32,809 nucleotides of DNA, taken from Telmatospirillum sp. GTDB lineage: Bacteria > Pseudomonadota > Alphaproteobacteria > Rhodospirillales > Magnetospirillaceae. A model generated the notes under the pieces. The model made no database searches. It worked only from the letters and a program-made list of their open reading frames with translations, and was not told where the DNA came from. Below are positions 17,676-27,414 of the stretch, in pieces (position 1 is the first letter of the stretch; each line of letters starts with the position of its first letter). Location of the stretch: assembly GCA_031291415.1 (NCBI GenBank), contig JARLJB010000062.1, forward strand, positions 1-32,809. The letters are read 5' to 3'. A program made the translations under genes and the position numbers.

Positions 17676-19004
17676 TCAACCGGCCCGGATGACGTCGAGA
17701 AAGCCGTCGACTTCGGCCGACAATTTGTTGGATTGACCGGTCAGTTGTCCGGCGGCAGTCAGCACGTCGCGGGCCGACTGCGCGGTCGTGCCGGCGGCAC
17801 TCGTCACTGCACCGATGTTGTTCATCACTTCGCCGGTTCCGTGGGCCGCTTGTTGGACGTTTCTGGCAATTTCCTGGGTCGCAGCGCCTTGTTGTTCCAC
17901 GGCTGCGGCTATGGCGGCGGCTATTTCGTTCATCTTGCCGATCGTGCCACCGATTCCGCCGATAGCGGACGCCGCTTCCTTGGTGGCGTTCTGCACAGCC
18001 AGGATTTGCACCGAAATCTCGTCCGTAGCCTTGGCTGTCTGATTGGCAAGGCTTTTGACCTCGCCGGCGACGACGGCGAAACCTTTTCCCGCCTCGCCGG
18101 CGCGGGCTGCTTCGATGGTGGCGTTCAAGGCCAGGAGATTGGTCTGGCTGGCGATGTTGTTGATCAGCTTGACCACTTCGCCGATCCGCAGCGCCGCCTC
18201 CGTCAGCCCCTGGACCAGTTGGTTGGTGCGATGCGCCTCATCGACCGCCGAACCGGAAATTTCCGTCGACTGACTGACCTGTCGCGAAATCTCATGGATG
18301 GACGCGGTCAGTTCTTCTGCAGCTGAGGCGACCGTTTGCACATTTTCAGAGGCATGGGTGGCGGCGGCAACAACGGCCGAGGCCTGCCGGGTCGTTTGTT
18401 CGGCGGCCGCCGCCATCGCCTGCGCGGTGGACTGCAAATCGGTGGCGGCGGTGGAGACGACGCTGACCGAAGCCGCGACATCTTTTTCGAAATGGTTGGC
18501 GCTGGCGCGTAGCCGGCCATCCTTCTCTCGAAGCACGTCGATATAGACGGAAATTGCCAAATCCATGTCGAGAAAAGCCGCTTTGTTGATGGCGGCGACA
18601 ATCTCGGCAAGACGCTCAGGTTTCTTGCGGTACTGCTGCGTGGCGATCGCGACCAGTTTGTTTACGATGAAACAGTAGCCGGCGATGTACCAGCGCGGTT
18701 CCAAACCGACCTGGGCATGCGTTTCCCCGATCCTGGTGACTTCGGCAAAATACTCGTCGTCGAATTTGCCGCTGAAGACGTTGTCCAGCCAATGTCGCTT
18801 CTGCTGGCTGCGGGCGTGTTCGATCGACCGATTGGTGAAAATATGCGCCGCTTCTGAGGTTCTCTGAACATGCCTGTAGAAATCATCGAGAATATCATCA
18901 ATATATGCGGACAGAATCGGTCGAAATTCTCTTAATGAATTGCGATCACTTTCGTTGATAAGAAGAAATTGAATCCTATCATTCTTTTTATAATCTGTTG
19001 TCAT
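17676..19004 (-). CDS. Globin-coupled chemoreceptor (soluble MCP, copy 2)
   Basis: I place the start at the ATG at 19004, preceded by AGAGGGA. The frame is open for 66 further codons upstream, but that extension has no family likeness, and starting at 19004 aligns the protein end to end with copy 1. The 442-residue product has the protoglobin sensor with [12 protein letters not shown] and [15 protein letters not shown]. The proximal His falls at residue 96, the same number as in copy 1. The signalling tip [20 protein letters not shown] is intact. Sensor domains of the two copies are strongly alike but differ at many positions around the haem contact helices, so affinities for oxygen or other gases may differ. 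No membrane segment is present. Confidence 0.92.
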   Translation of the reverse strand: MTTDYKKNDRIQFLLINESDRNSLREFRPILSAYIDDILDDFYRHVQRTSEAAHIFTNRSIEHARSQQKRHWLDNVFSGKFDDEYFAEVTRIGETHAQVGLEPRWYIAGYCFIVNKLVAIATQQYRKKPERLAEIVAAINKAAFLDMDLAISVYIDVLREKDGRLRASANHFEKDVAASVSVVSTAATDLQSTAQAMAAAAEQTTRQASAVVAAATHASENVQTVASAAEELTASIHEISRQVSQSTEISGSAVDEAHRTNQLVQGLTEAALRIGEVVKLINNIASQTNLLALNATIEAARAGEAGKGFAVVAGEVKSLANQTAKATDEISVQILAVQNATKEAASAIGGIGGTIGKMNEIAAAIAAAVEQQGAATQEIARNVQQAAHGTGEVMNNIGAVTSAAGTTAQSARDVLTAAGQLTGQSNKLSAEVDGFLDVIRAG

Positions 19005-19238
19005 AAATCCCTCTGCGATAATTACTCGGATAAAATCGTATTGATATTTCCGATGGCTTGGTGAAATACGTCGCGCTGATAATGACTCAGCGTAATCCAT
19101 GCTCGCAAGTGCTATTACCAAAGGTAGGGGGGGCACTTTTTGGAAGGTGACCGCGGGGCGGCTTTTGCGCTGTTTCCTGAAAAATGTCTGTGCTATAGAC
19201 ATCCGCTCCGGCCCGATAGCCGGGGCGTCGGCACGTCC

Positions 19239-19323
19239 GCGGGCGTGGTGGAACTGGTAGACACACTGGATTTAGGTTCCAGCGGCGCAAGCCATGGGGG
19301 TTCAAATCCCTTCGCCCGCACCA
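19239..19323 (+). tRNA. tRNA-Leu (anticodon UAG)
   Basis: The acceptor arms GCGGGCG and CGCCCGC pair perfectly and the CCA end is encoded. The anticodon stem CTGGA/TCCAG encloses TTTAGGT, giving anticodon TAG, which reads CUA and other CUN leucine codons. A long variable arm lies between the anticodon and T arms, as expected for class II tRNA-Leu. It stands 93 bases before tig, a common alphaproteobacterial arrangement. Confidence 0.96.
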
Positions 19324-19416
19324 CCCGGCCACGCGTGCCGTAGGTTTTTCCCCGGCCCAGGTTGCAAAGCCGCCTGACGCGGTCGATATTGTCTTTTTCG
19401 ATTGGCAGAGAATTCA

Positions 19417-20814
19417 ATGCAGGTAACTCAAACCAACGCTGACGGCCTAAAGCACGAGTTCAAGGTCGTCGTTCCCGCCGCACTTTTGGAAGAGAAGGTG
19501 TCGAGCCGTCTCACCGAGGTCGGACGGACTGTCCGTATCCCCGGGTTCCGCCCAGGTAAGGTGCCCATGGGCATTCTGCGCCAGAAATATGGCTCGTCAG
19601 TCATGGGCGAAGTCTTGGAAACGGCGGTCAACGATGGAACCAAGCATGCGCTCGACGAGCATAAGCTGCGTCCGGCCGTGCAGCCGAAGGTCGAAATCAC
19701 CTCCTTTAAAGAGGGCGCCGACCTCGAATTCACTATCGCCGTCGAAACCTTGCCGGAGGTGAAGGTCGCGGGCTTGGGCGAACTCAAACTCGAAAAGCCG
19801 GTATGCCCGGTGAGCGACGAGGCTGTCGACGAGGCTGTGCAGAATATCGCCAACCGGCAAGAGAAGACCGATGCGGCGGGCGAGGCCCATGCGGCCGAAT
19901 CCGGCGACGTCGTGGTCATCGATTTTCTGGGCAAGCTGGACGGCGAGCCGTTCGATGGCGGCAAGGCCGACGGATATTCGCTGAAGTTGGGTTCGGGTAA
20001 CTTCATTCCGGGATTCGAGGACCAGTTGGTCGGGGTCAAATCCGGCGATGACCGAGTCGTCAAAGTGACGTTCCCCGCCGATTACGGGGTCGAGAAGCTT
20101 GCCGGCAAGGGCGCCGAGTTCGAGGTCAAGGTTCATGAGGTCCGTAAGGTCGTGCCGACGGTCGTCGATGACGAACTGGCCAAGACGTTGGGATTGGGCG
20201 ACCTGGCCGAACTGAAGAAGGCCATTCGCGAGGAAATCGAGCGCGACTACGGCAATCTATCGCGGGGCCACGTGAAGCGTCAGCTGCTCGACAAATTGGC
20301 CGAGCAGTATGATTTCGTCGTGCCGGAAGGCATGGTCGATCTCGAATTCGAGGCGATTTGGAAGCAGCTGGAACAGGAAAAGACCGAAGGTCACCTGGAC
20401 GCTGCCGACCAGGGCAAGACGGATGATGAACTGCGCGCCGAATACCGGGCCATTGCGACAAGGCGCGTCCGCCTTGGCTTGGTGCTCTCGGAAGTCGGCA
20501 GCTCGAACAACATCACTATTTCCCAGGAAGATCTGAATCGGGCAGTGATGACCGAGGCCCGGCGCTATCCCGGACAGGAACATCTGGTATTCCAGTATTT
20601 CCAGAAGAATCCCGACGCGCTGAACAGCCTCAGGGCGCCGATCTTCGAGGAAAAGGTGATCGATTTCATCTTGGAATTGGCCAGCGTCACCGAGAAGACG
20701 GTGACGATCGAGGATTTGCGCAAGGATCCGGATGTCGAGTCCCAGGCCTCTTCCGCCGATGAGGCGCCGAAGCCGAAGAAGAAGGCAGCCAAGAAGAAGG
20801 CCGCCGACGAGTAA
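19417..20814 (+). CDS. tig: Trigger factor, ribosome-associated chaperone and PPIase
   Basis: The ATG at 19417 gives MQVTQTNADGLKHEF, the normal start; a TTG 15 bases upstream is in frame but unlikely. The 465-residue protein binds the ribosomal exit tunnel and shields nascent chains. The ribosome-binding domain holds GFRPGKVPMGILRQKYG, close to the signature G-F-R-x-G-K-x-P. The central FKBP-type PPIase domain spans about 155-245 (GDVVVIDFLGKLDGEPFDGG, LVGVKSGDDRVVKVTFP). The C-terminal arm domain follows, and the tail is Lys- and Ala-rich (KPKKKAAKKKAADE), as is usual in alphaproteobacteria. Confidence 0.97.
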   Translation: MQVTQTNADGLKHEFKVVVPAALLEEKVSSRLTEVGRTVRIPGFRPGKVPMGILRQKYGSSVMGEVLETAVNDGTKHALDEHKLRPAVQPKVEITSFKEGADLEFTIAVETLPEVKVAGLGELKLEKPVCPVSDEAVDEAVQNIANRQEKTDAAGEAHAAESGDVVVIDFLGKLDGEPFDGGKADGYSLKLGSGNFIPGFEDQLVGVKSGDDRVVKVTFPADYGVEKLAGKGAEFEVKVHEVRKVVPTVVDDELAKTLGLGDLAELKKAIREEIERDYGNLSRGHVKRQLLDKLAEQYDFVVPEGMVDLEFEAIWKQLEQEKTEGHLDAADQGKTDDELRAEYRAIATRRVRLGLVLSEVGSSNNITISQEDLNRAVMTEARRYPGQEHLVFQYFQKNPDALNSLRAPIFEEKVIDFILELASVTEKTVTIEDLRKDPDVESQASSADEAPKPKKKAAKKKAADE

Positions 20815-20989
20815 GCGAGGGTCCCACGCTTCTCCCTCTTTCCGCCGTTATCGGCGAGGAGCGGCCGCAAAGGCCGCCTCTTCCGCCGATGATCGGTCGG
20901 AGCAGGGGAGAGCGTTCGATAGACGGACGGCTGGCGGGATCGGCGACAAGCGCCATCGCTGAGATGAAGATGTATCAGGACGAGGTTGG

Positions 20990-21637
20990 ATGATGAAAGA
21001 CCGGGACCCTATCGATCTTTATATGAATACCCTGGTTCCCATGGTGGTCGAACAGACCAACCGCGGCGAGCGCTCCTATGACATCTACTCACGCCTGCTC
21101 AAAGAACGAATCATCTTCCTGACCGGCGAGGTTTTCGATCAGGTTTCAGTGCTGATTTGTGCCCAGCTTCTGTATCTTGAATCAGAAAATCCGACCAAGG
21201 ATGTCGCTTTTTACATCAATTCTCCGGGCGGTGTGGTGACGTCGGGATTGGCGATCTACGACACCATGCAATATATCCGTCCGGCTGTCTCGACCGTCTG
21301 TATCGGGCAGGCGGCGTCCATGGGATCTCTGCTGTTGACGGCCGGGGCTCCGGGCAAGAGATTTTCGCTGCCGAACGCGCGGATCATGATCCATCAGCCA
21401 TCCGGCGGTGCACAGGGGCAGGCCACCGACATCGAGATTCAGGCCCGCGAGATCCTTGCGTTGCGTGCCCGGCTCAACAATATGTATGTCGGTCACACCG
21501 GGCAGAGCCTCGATGTGATCGAGCGTGCCATGGAACGCGATAAATACATGACTGCGGCAGAAGCCAAAGAGTTCGGCCTGATTGACGAGGTTGTGACGTC
21601 ACGCCCATCGGTTTCGGAGGCTCCGGCGCCGGTTTGA
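20990..21637 (+). CDS. clpP: ClpP protease proteolytic subunit
   Basis: The 215-residue serine peptidase forms the tetradecameric chamber fed by ClpX or ClpA. The triad is visible: Ser110 in [11 protein letters not shown], His135 in [11 protein letters not shown] and Asp184 in [12 protein letters not shown]. The N-terminal region [27 protein letters not shown] is standard and short, consistent with autoprocessing or none. Two consecutive ATG codons start the gene, with GAGG upstream. It lies 175 bases after tig and 220 bases before clpX; the tig-clpP gap has a GC-rich hairpin (20856-20880) without a T run, so read-through is possible. Confidence 0.97.
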   Translation: MMKDRDPIDLYMNTLVPMVVEQTNRGERSYDIYSRLLKERIIFLTGEVFDQVSVLICAQLLYLESENPTKDVAFYINSPGGVVTSGLAIYDTMQYIRPAVSTVCIGQAASMGSLLLTAGAPGKRFSLPNARIMIHQPSGGAQGQATDIEIQAREILALRARLNNMYVGHTGQSLDVIERAMERDKYMTAAEAKEFGLIDEVVTSRPSVSEAPAPV

Positions 21638-21792
21638 GATACCTCGGGCCATCCGCTGCGCCGGCCGGGCACTTGCGAGAGTATCCCGGGTCGGCGCCAT
21701 GGTTTCAATCAAACGGTCAGCGTGGCCCCCAGATGGTCGTGGCCTCCCGGATGTCGGGGAGCGCCACTCTTGCAGTGTGACCACATTTTGCA

Positions 21793-21822
21793 TTGTCTGG
21801 CGGCGGCCCAAAGGTCTAACAT
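21793..21822 (+). promoter_or_regulatory. Candidate clpX promoter
   Basis: TTGTCT at 21793-21798 and TAACAT at 21817-21822 lie 18 bases apart, 36 bases before the clpX start. This is a reasonable sigma-70-like pair in the 220-base clpP-clpX gap. No clear heat-shock sigma-32 element is visible. Confidence 0.35.
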
Positions 21823-21857
21823 AATTCTGCTGCGGTCGCTCACCCAATGGAGAACCA

Positions 21858-23123
21858 ATGACTAAGTCCACCAGCGGCGATTCGAAAAACACCCTCTACT
21901 GCTCCTTCTGTGGAAAGAGCCAGCATGAGGTGCGTAAACTGATCGCTGGGCCGACCGTGTTCATATGTGATGAATGCGTCGAGCTGTGCATGGACATTAT
22001 CCGCGAAGAGCACAAGACCCATCTTGTGCGGTCTCGCGATGGAGTGCCAACGCCGCGCGACATTTGCGCTGTTCTTGACGACTATGTGATCGGTCAGGAA
22101 CACGCGAAGCGCGTGCTGGCGGTGGCTGTCCATAATCATTACAAGCGTTTGGGTGCCGGCGGGAAAAATCCCGAAATCGAGATCGCCAAATCCAACATCC
22201 TGTTGGTCGGTCCGACCGGCTGCGGCAAGACGCTGCTGGCGCAGACTTTGGCGCGGATATTGGACGTGCCCTTTACCATGGCCGACGCGACGACTCTGAC
22301 GGAAGCCGGCTACGTGGGTGAAGATGTCGAGAACATCATCCTGAAACTGCTGCAGGCGGCCGACTACAATGTGGAGCGGGCGCAGCGCGGTATCGTCTAT
22401 ATCGATGAAGTGGACAAGATCAGCCGCAAGTCGGACAATCCGTCGATCACTCGCGATGTGTCGGGCGAAGGTGTCCAGCAGGCTCTGCTGAAGATCATGG
22501 AAGGCACGGTCGCCTCGGTTCCGCCGCAAGGGGGGCGTAAGCACCCGCAGCAGGAATTCCTGCAGGTCGATACCACCAACATCCTGTTCATTTGTGGCGG
22601 CGCCTTCTCTGGTCTGGAAAAGATCATCGGCGCGCGCGGCAAGGGGACGTCGATCGGCTTCGGCGCCGATGTTCGCGGTCCTGAAGAGCGGTCGACGGGC
22701 GACATTCTGCGCGAAGTCGAGCCAGAGGATCTTCTGAAGTTCGGTCTGATTCCCGAATTCGTCGGTCGTCTGCCGGTTATCGCGACCTTGACCGATCTCG
22801 ATGAGTCCGCTCTCGTCGATATCCTGTCGAAGCCGAAGAACGCCTTGGTGAAGCAGTATCAGCGCCTGTTCGAGATGGAGGACGTGCGCTTGTCCTTCAA
22901 CGACGACGCCCTGAAGACCATTGCTCAGAAGGCCATCCTGCGCAAGACCGGCGCTCGTGGCCTGCGGTCGATCATGGAGAGCATTCTTCTCGATACCATG
23001 TTCGATTTGCCTGGCCTGGACAGCGTCGAAGAGGTGGTGATTAACGGGGAAGTGGTTGAGGGGCGGGCGCAACCCCTTTATATCCATGCCGATCGCCGCG
23101 AAGACGTCGGGTCGAGTGCGTAA
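21858..23123 (+). CDS. clpX: ClpX, ATP-dependent unfoldase of the ClpXP protease
   Basis: The 421-residue AAA+ protein recognises, unfolds and threads substrates into ClpP. The N-terminal zinc-binding domain has Cys15, Cys18, Cys37 and Cys40 (CSFC and CDEC). Walker A is GPTGCGKT at 118-125 and Walker B lies in [25 protein letters not shown] is the pore-side region of the family. [21 protein letters not shown] marks the small AAA subdomain. Length and motifs are complete. The gene precedes lon by 107 bases. Confidence 0.97.
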   Translation: MTKSTSGDSKNTLYCSFCGKSQHEVRKLIAGPTVFICDECVELCMDIIREEHKTHLVRSRDGVPTPRDICAVLDDYVIGQEHAKRVLAVAVHNHYKRLGAGGKNPEIEIAKSNILLVGPTGCGKTLLAQTLARILDVPFTMADATTLTEAGYVGEDVENIILKLLQAADYNVERAQRGIVYIDEVDKISRKSDNPSITRDVSGEGVQQALLKIMEGTVASVPPQGGRKHPQQEFLQVDTTNILFICGGAFSGLEKIIGARGKGTSIGFGADVRGPEERSTGDILREVEPEDLLKFGLIPEFVGRLPVIATLTDLDESALVDILSKPKNALVKQYQRLFEMEDVRLSFNDDALKTIAQKAILRKTGARGLRSIMESILLDTMFDLPGLDSVEEVVINGEVVEGRAQPLYIHADRREDVGSSA

Positions 23124-23230
23124 TAGAAAACTGCCCCTTGATCCGGCGGATATGAAACCGAAGTATTAGACGGGTGGTCGCTAACAGCAGCTACTCGGGC
23201 TGATCGGAACGCTCGTGAATAAGAGGTAGC

Positions 23231-25645
23231 ATGGTTGAGCTTACGCGCGGAGACATTTTCCCCGTTCTTCCGCTTCGGGATATCGTCGTCTTCCCACATA
23301 TGATTGTTCCACTCTTTGTGGGACGAGAGAAGTCGGTGCGTGCCCTTGAAGATGTTATGAAGGAAGACAAGCAGATACTTCTGGTCGCCCAGAAGAATGC
23401 TGCGCAGGATGATCCCTCTTCGGATGACATTTACAAGGTCGGTACGGTCAGTACCGTGCTGCAGCTGCTTAAACTGCCGGACGGCACCGTGAAGGTGTTG
23501 GTCGAGGGCGGTCAGCGGGCGCGTATCACGGGTTTCACCGACAACGAGGCATTTTTCCAGGCGACCGGCGAAGTGATCGTCGAACGGACTGGCGACATGC
23601 AGGAGCTGGAGGCGCTGTCCCGTTCGGTGGTGGCGCAGTTCGAGCAGTACATCAAACTCAACAAGAAGATTCCGCCCGAGGTGCTGGTCTCGGTCAATCA
23701 GATCGAAGATCCCGGCAAGTTGGCGGACACGGTCGCTTCGCATCTTCAGCTGAAGATATCGGAGAAACAGGAACTCCTTGAGATCGAGACGATTTCGGAG
23801 CGTCTTGAGCGCGTCTATTCCTATATGGAAGCCGAGATCGGCGTCTTGCAGGTCGAAAAGAAGATCCGCAACCGCGTCAAGCGGCAGATGGAGAAGACCC
23901 AGCGCGAGTACTATCTGAACGAACAGCTCAAAGCCATTCAGAAGGAATTGGGCGAGACCGAGGATGGCAAGGACGAGTCGGCCGAGATCGAAGAACGGAT
24001 CAGCAAGACCCATCTGTCGAAGGAAGCCCACGAGAAGGCCACCGGCGAGCTGAAAAAGCTGCGCAATATGAGTCCGATGTCGGCGGAAGCGACAGTGGTC
24101 CGCAACTATCTCGACTGGATTCTGACGATTCCTTGGAAGAAGCGCAGCAAGGTCAAGCGCGACATCAAGCTGGCGGAACAGATTCTCAACACTGACCATT
24201 ACGGTCTTGAGAAGGTCAAGGAACGCATCCTTGAATATCTTGCCGTGCAGCAACGGACGATCAAGGTAAAAGGACCGATCCTTTGCCTCGTCGGCCCGCC
24301 CGGTGTCGGCAAGACCTCGCTTGGGCGGTCTATCGCCAAGGCCACTGGGCGCAATTTCGTCCGCGTGTCGCTGGGCGGCGTGCGAGACGAGTCGGAAATC
24401 CGTGGCCATCGGCGGACCTATATCGGATCAATGCCCGGCAAGATCATCCAGGGGATGAAGAAGGCGAAGACTTCCAATCCGCTGTTTCTGCTGGACGAGG
24501 TGGACAAGCTTGGCGCCGATTGGCGAGGCGATCCGGCATCGGCCTTGCTTGAGGTGCTTGATCCGGAGCAGAACAACACGTTCAGCGACCATTATCTTGA
24601 GGTCGACTATGATCTTTCCGACGTGATGTTCGTCACGACGGCCAACACCCTGCGGATGCCGCAGCCGCTGCTTGACCGCATGGAGCTCATCCGTCTGTCG
24701 GGCTATACCGAGGATGAGAAGGTCGAGATCGCCAAGCGGCATCTGATCGAAAAGCAGATGAAGGCGGCGGGGTTGAAGAAGGGCGAGTGGTCGATTTCCG
24801 ACGATGCGGTTCGGGATCTGATCCGCTATTACTCGCGCGAAGCCGGGGTTCGCAACCTCGAACGCGAGATTGCCAATCTGGCCCGTAAGGCGACCAAGGA
24901 AATCCTGTTGAAGGGTACCACCGGCGGCAAAGTCGCGGTGACGAGACGTAACCTCGAGAAATATGCCGGAGTCCGTCGCTATCGGTACGGAGAGGTGGAA
25001 CTCGAGGATCTCATTGGCGTGGTCACCGGTTTGGCCTGGACGGAAGTTGGCGGCGAACTGCTCTCCATCGAAGCTGTTTCGATGCCCGGCAAAGGGGTGT
25101 TCACCCATACCGGAAAGCTGGGCGACGTGATGCAGGAATCTGTGCAGGCCGCACGTTCTTATGTCCGGGCGCGGTCGGTCAATTTCGGCATCAAGCCGTC
25201 CGTTTTCGAAAAACGCGATATCCATGTGCATGTGCCGGAAGGCGCGACGCCCAAGGATGGACCGTCCGCCGGTGTGGCGATGTGCACCGCCATCGTTTCG
25301 GTGCTCACCGGTATTCCGGTTCGCAAGGATGTCGCGATGACCGGTGAAATCACGTTGCGTGGACGGATCTTGCCGATCGGCGGACTGAAGGAAAAGCTGC
25401 TCGCGGCTTTGCGGGGCGGTCTGAAGACGGTGCTGATCCCGAAGGACAATGAAAAAGATCTGGCGGAAATCCCCGACAACGTGAAAAGAGGGCTTACAAT
25501 TCTGCCAATGGCGACAGTTGATGAAGTATTGCACAATGCTTTGACTGCTCCTTTCACTCCGATTGAGTGGGAGCCGGAGCAGGAGCCGATGACCATCGCC
25601 AAGGCCGAAGCGGCTGCCGAGGAGCTGGGTCTGGTGACCCACTGA
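23231..25645 (+). CDS. lon: Lon ATP-dependent protease
   Basis: The 804-residue protein combines an N-terminal substrate-binding LAN domain (starting LPVLPLRDIVVFPHM-like, residues 8-22), a coiled-coil, an AAA+ domain with Walker A GPPGVGKT at 355-362, and a Ser-Lys protease domain. Ser679 (DGPSAGVAM) and Lys722 (GGLKEK) fall at the same numbers as in E. coli Lon. It degrades misfolded and short-lived regulatory proteins in the cytoplasm. A terminator follows the gene. The short gap after clpX lacks a terminator. Confidence 0.98.
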   Translation: MVELTRGDIFPVLPLRDIVVFPHMIVPLFVGREKSVRALEDVMKEDKQILLVAQKNAAQDDPSSDDIYKVGTVSTVLQLLKLPDGTVKVLVEGGQRARITGFTDNEAFFQATGEVIVERTGDMQELEALSRSVVAQFEQYIKLNKKIPPEVLVSVNQIEDPGKLADTVASHLQLKISEKQELLEIETISERLERVYSYMEAEIGVLQVEKKIRNRVKRQMEKTQREYYLNEQLKAIQKELGETEDGKDESAEIEERISKTHLSKEAHEKATGELKKLRNMSPMSAEATVVRNYLDWILTIPWKKRSKVKRDIKLAEQILNTDHYGLEKVKERILEYLAVQQRTIKVKGPILCLVGPPGVGKTSLGRSIAKATGRNFVRVSLGGVRDESEIRGHRRTYIGSMPGKIIQGMKKAKTSNPLFLLDEVDKLGADWRGDPASALLEVLDPEQNNTFSDHYLEVDYDLSDVMFVTTANTLRMPQPLLDRMELIRLSGYTEDEKVEIAKRHLIEKQMKAAGLKKGEWSISDDAVRDLIRYYSREAGVRNLEREIANLARKATKEILLKGTTGGKVAVTRRNLEKYAGVRRYRYGEVELEDLIGVVTGLAWTEVGGELLSIEAVSMPGKGVFTHTGKLGDVMQESVQAARSYVRARSVNFGIKPSVFEKRDIHVHVPEGATPKDGPSAGVAMCTAIVSVLTGIPVRKDVAMTGEITLRGRILPIGGLKEKLLAALRGGLKTVLIPKDNEKDLAEIPDNVKRGLTILPMATVDEVLHNALTAPFTPIEWEPEQEPMTIAKAEAAAEELGLVTH

Positions 25646-25672
25646 AGTCCTAGGACCACCTGGGTTTTTTGC

Positions 25673-25702
25673 AAAGGCCGCCCTGTTTACAGGGCGGCCT
25701 TT
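25673..25702 (+). terminator. Rho-independent terminator after lon
   Basis: Arms AAAGGCCGCCCTG (25673-25685) and CAGGGCGGCCTTT (25690-25702) pair perfectly over 13 bases around a TTTA loop. The hairpin ends in TTT followed by CCTT, so it may work in both directions. Confidence 0.9.
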
Positions 25703-25886
25703 CCTTATGGTTGGAAATTCCCCCACGCTGCTCGCCAAAAGCTGCAGATTCGGCAGAAAACCTGGGGATAGGAATGGATCTTTGATTGACTAGTATCCAA
25801 ATGCCGTTTTAGACTGCATCCATCCTTTTATGGTAGTTGGCTTTGCACTGACTATAACTTGCGGTTTTAACGGAAGGGGGCACCAA

Positions 25887-26162
25887 GTGGCTAATAAGAA
25901 CGATCTCGTGGCTGTAGTGGCAGGCGCCGCCGGTCTTTCAAAGGCCGATGCGGCGAAGGCTGTTGATGCCGTGTTTGCGGCCATCACCGATGCTCTGAAA
26001 AAGGGCGAAGAAGTTCGTCTGGTGGGCTTCGGGACTTTCGCGGTATCGGAGCGTGCCAAGTCTGAGGGGCGTAATCCTCGGACAGGGGCCAAGATCGTGA
26101 TCCCAGCATCCAAGCAGCCGAAATTCAAGGCGGGCAAGGGGCTGAAGGACGCAGTCAACTAA
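25887..26162 (+). CDS. hupB: HU-family DNA-binding protein
   Basis: I use the GTG at 25887, which has AAGGGGG just upstream and gives the standard N-terminus M(V)[21 protein letters not shown]. An upstream ATG would add 19 non-family residues. The 91-residue protein has the HU pattern: helices, then [32 protein letters not shown] with the Arg-Asn-Pro of the DNA-intercalating arm. It bends and compacts DNA as a dimer. The lon-hupB neighbourhood is widespread in proteobacteria, and terminators on both sides make it a separate unit. Confidence 0.97.
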   Translation: MANKNDLVAVVAGAAGLSKADAAKAVDAVFAAITDALKKGEEVRLVGFGTFAVSERAKSEGRNPRTGAKIVIPASKQPKFKAGKGLKDAVN

Positions 26163-26189
26163 GGCACGTTTTAATATTGCTTTATGGAA

Positions 26190-26221
26190 AATGCCGGCTA
26201 CGAAAGTGGCCGGCATTATTC
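26190..26221 (+). terminator. Terminator after hupB with GAAA tetraloop
   Basis: Arms at 26190-26201 and 26206-26217 pair over 12 positions (one G-T pair) and enclose GAAA, a stable GNRA loop. ATTCATTT follows. It is 28 bases after the hupB stop. Confidence 0.85.
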
Positions 26222-26288
26222 ATTTGCGCCGAACGCAATCATACCAAGGGCCGGGCGGCGAACCTCCGTCCGCCTGGGCTTCCGCCGC

Positions 26289-26318
26289 ATCGGCTGCGCG
26301 GCCGCACTTGCAGCCGAT
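26289..26318. repeat. Inverted repeat downstream of the GH25 gene
   Basis: ATCGGCTGC and GCAGCCGAT pair perfectly over nine bases with a 12-base loop. It lies 36 bases beyond the stop of the reverse-strand gene ending at 26354 and may help end its transcript, but there is no T run on either strand. Confidence 0.4.
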
Positions 26319-26353
26319 CAACGGCCATAGGTCACAACTTATTGCCGTTGGTA

Positions 26354-27250
26354 TCAGATGTTTGAGCTGATCAGCTGGCGGTTGATTCCCGGAGCTGTGC
26401 CACCGGTGCCGGTGCCCCAGTAACTTGTCAAGGCGACGGTATCGCCGAGGAACAGGTTTCTGTCGCAGCGCTCAACGCCGGACACCCCGCGAACCGGGGA
26501 CTCGGCCGGCGCAACCGGTCTGGCTCCCTCGCCGGCATATTGCCAGAAGCGCCATCCTTTCGTTGCCCAGGCAATGGGAAGTTGCGGTTGGTTGCGGTAA
26601 TCGGCAAGCCACAAATCGCATTGCGCCAGAATCGATTGCGGACTGATCGCGGCTCCCAGGCTGCGGCCACCAGGTCCCGTACGCTTGCCGTCGGCCCACG
26701 ATGGATGGGTGTAGAGCAGCGGCAGCCGGCCGGTGAGGGTTTGGATCGTCTGAACGAATTCCTCGGCCTGGGAAATGCTCATGGTGTTGGCCGGAATGCG
26801 TTCATTGAGTTCGAGATCGAGTGCCAGCAGCGTATCGGGGCCGGGCTGGGCGGTGGCCAGAAAGTTGTTGGCCTGATCGGCGCCGGAATATTGGCGCGTA
26901 CCAAAATGATACGCTCCCCAAAGCATTCCGGCGTCTTTTGCTTTGGCCCGCCGTTCGGCGTAGAGGGGGTCCTGCCAGTCGCCTCCCTCCGTCGCCTTGT
27001 GAAACACGGCAAGAATGTTGCTGCGTTCGCGAGCCAGGCCAAAATCCGAGACTCGGACCGAATGGCTGATATCGATCATGGCGTCGATGATTCTTGCCGA
27101 GGAGATGTTAGGCGCGAACATGGCGTTCGGTGGCTGTGCCGGGGCCGGCTGACTGGCGGTCACCGGTGAGGCGGGGCGGTTGCTGCAACCAATAAGGGAA
27201 ATATTGCCAATACCCAGGAGTCCGGCAAGAACCCGGCGTCGTGAAATCAT
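26354..27250 (-). CDS. GH25-family muramidase-like lipoprotein with Tat-type signal
   Basis: The 298-residue protein starts MISRRRVLAGLLGIGNISLIGC, to be read as a twin-arginine-like motif (SRRRVLA) plus a lipobox with Cys22. It is therefore probably folded before export and lipid-anchored. After a Pro-Ala-rich linker the GH25 barrel begins with MIDISH (Asp60), then FHKATEG, GAYHF, LALDLELN (Asp145 and Glu147 as the DxE pair), LLYTHPSW, LWLADYRN, FWQYAGEG and CDRNLF. These match lysozymes that cut the MurNAc-GlcNAc bond of peptidoglycan. It stands alone on this strand and could serve wall remodelling or act on other bacteria. The family call is good; the role is open. Confidence 0.82.
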   Translation of the reverse strand: MISRRRVLAGLLGIGNISLIGCSNRPASPVTASQPAPAQPPNAMFAPNISSARIIDAMIDISHSVRVSDFGLARERSNILAVFHKATEGGDWQDPLYAERRAKAKDAGMLWGAYHFGTRQYSGADQANNFLATAQPGPDTLLALDLELNERIPANTMSISQAEEFVQTIQTLTGRLPLLYTHPSWADGKRTGPGGRSLGAAISPQSILAQCDLWLADYRNQPQLPIAWATKGWRFWQYAGEGARPVAPAESPVRGVSGVERCDRNLFLGDTVALTSYWGTGTGGTAPGINRQLISSNI

Positions 27251-27329
27251 CGTGCGAAAACCATCATTTTCTTATTGTTGTCCTGCTCCCCAGCAGGCCG
27301 TAGCGGGAGAAACTATAACACGTGAGGAG

Positions 27330-27414
27330 GCCTGTGCTATCGCGCTTGGTGTGGTAACGTCCGGAAGGCCGCAAAGCAGCCATGCCGAATGTGCGGAGCC
27401 GATTTGATCCAGGC
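27330..27414 (+). ncRNA. Structured RNA candidate resembling small SRP RNA
   Basis: A long interrupted hairpin can be drawn: GCCTG/CAGGC (27330-27334 with 27410-27414), GCT/AGC, CGC/GCG, then TTGGTGTGG (27346-27354) with CCATGCCGA (27380-27388). The apical part reads GTCCGGAAGG and then AAGCAGCC, which recalls the SRP core GTCCGGAAGGAAGCAGCC and its GGAA tetraloop. However CCGCA is inserted after GGAAGG, and the symmetric-loop bases upstream differ (TAAC instead of TCAG). Overall length suits bacterial 4.5S RNA. It could be the true but divergent ffs, a decayed copy or another RNA. Confidence 0.4.

Noticed and set aside
20856-20880. Terminator after tig
   Set aside because: A GC-rich hairpin (GCGGCC-GCAAA-GGCCGC) is present, but no T run follows on either strand.
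21840-23087. Reverse open frame opposite clpX, and similar ones opposite lon
   Set aside because: ClpX and Lon are complete with all catalytic residues; the opposite frames carry no recognisable motifs.
23137-23169. Heat-shock sigma-32 promoter before lon
   Set aside because: CTTGAT is present, but no CCTATAT-like -10 stands at proper spacing.
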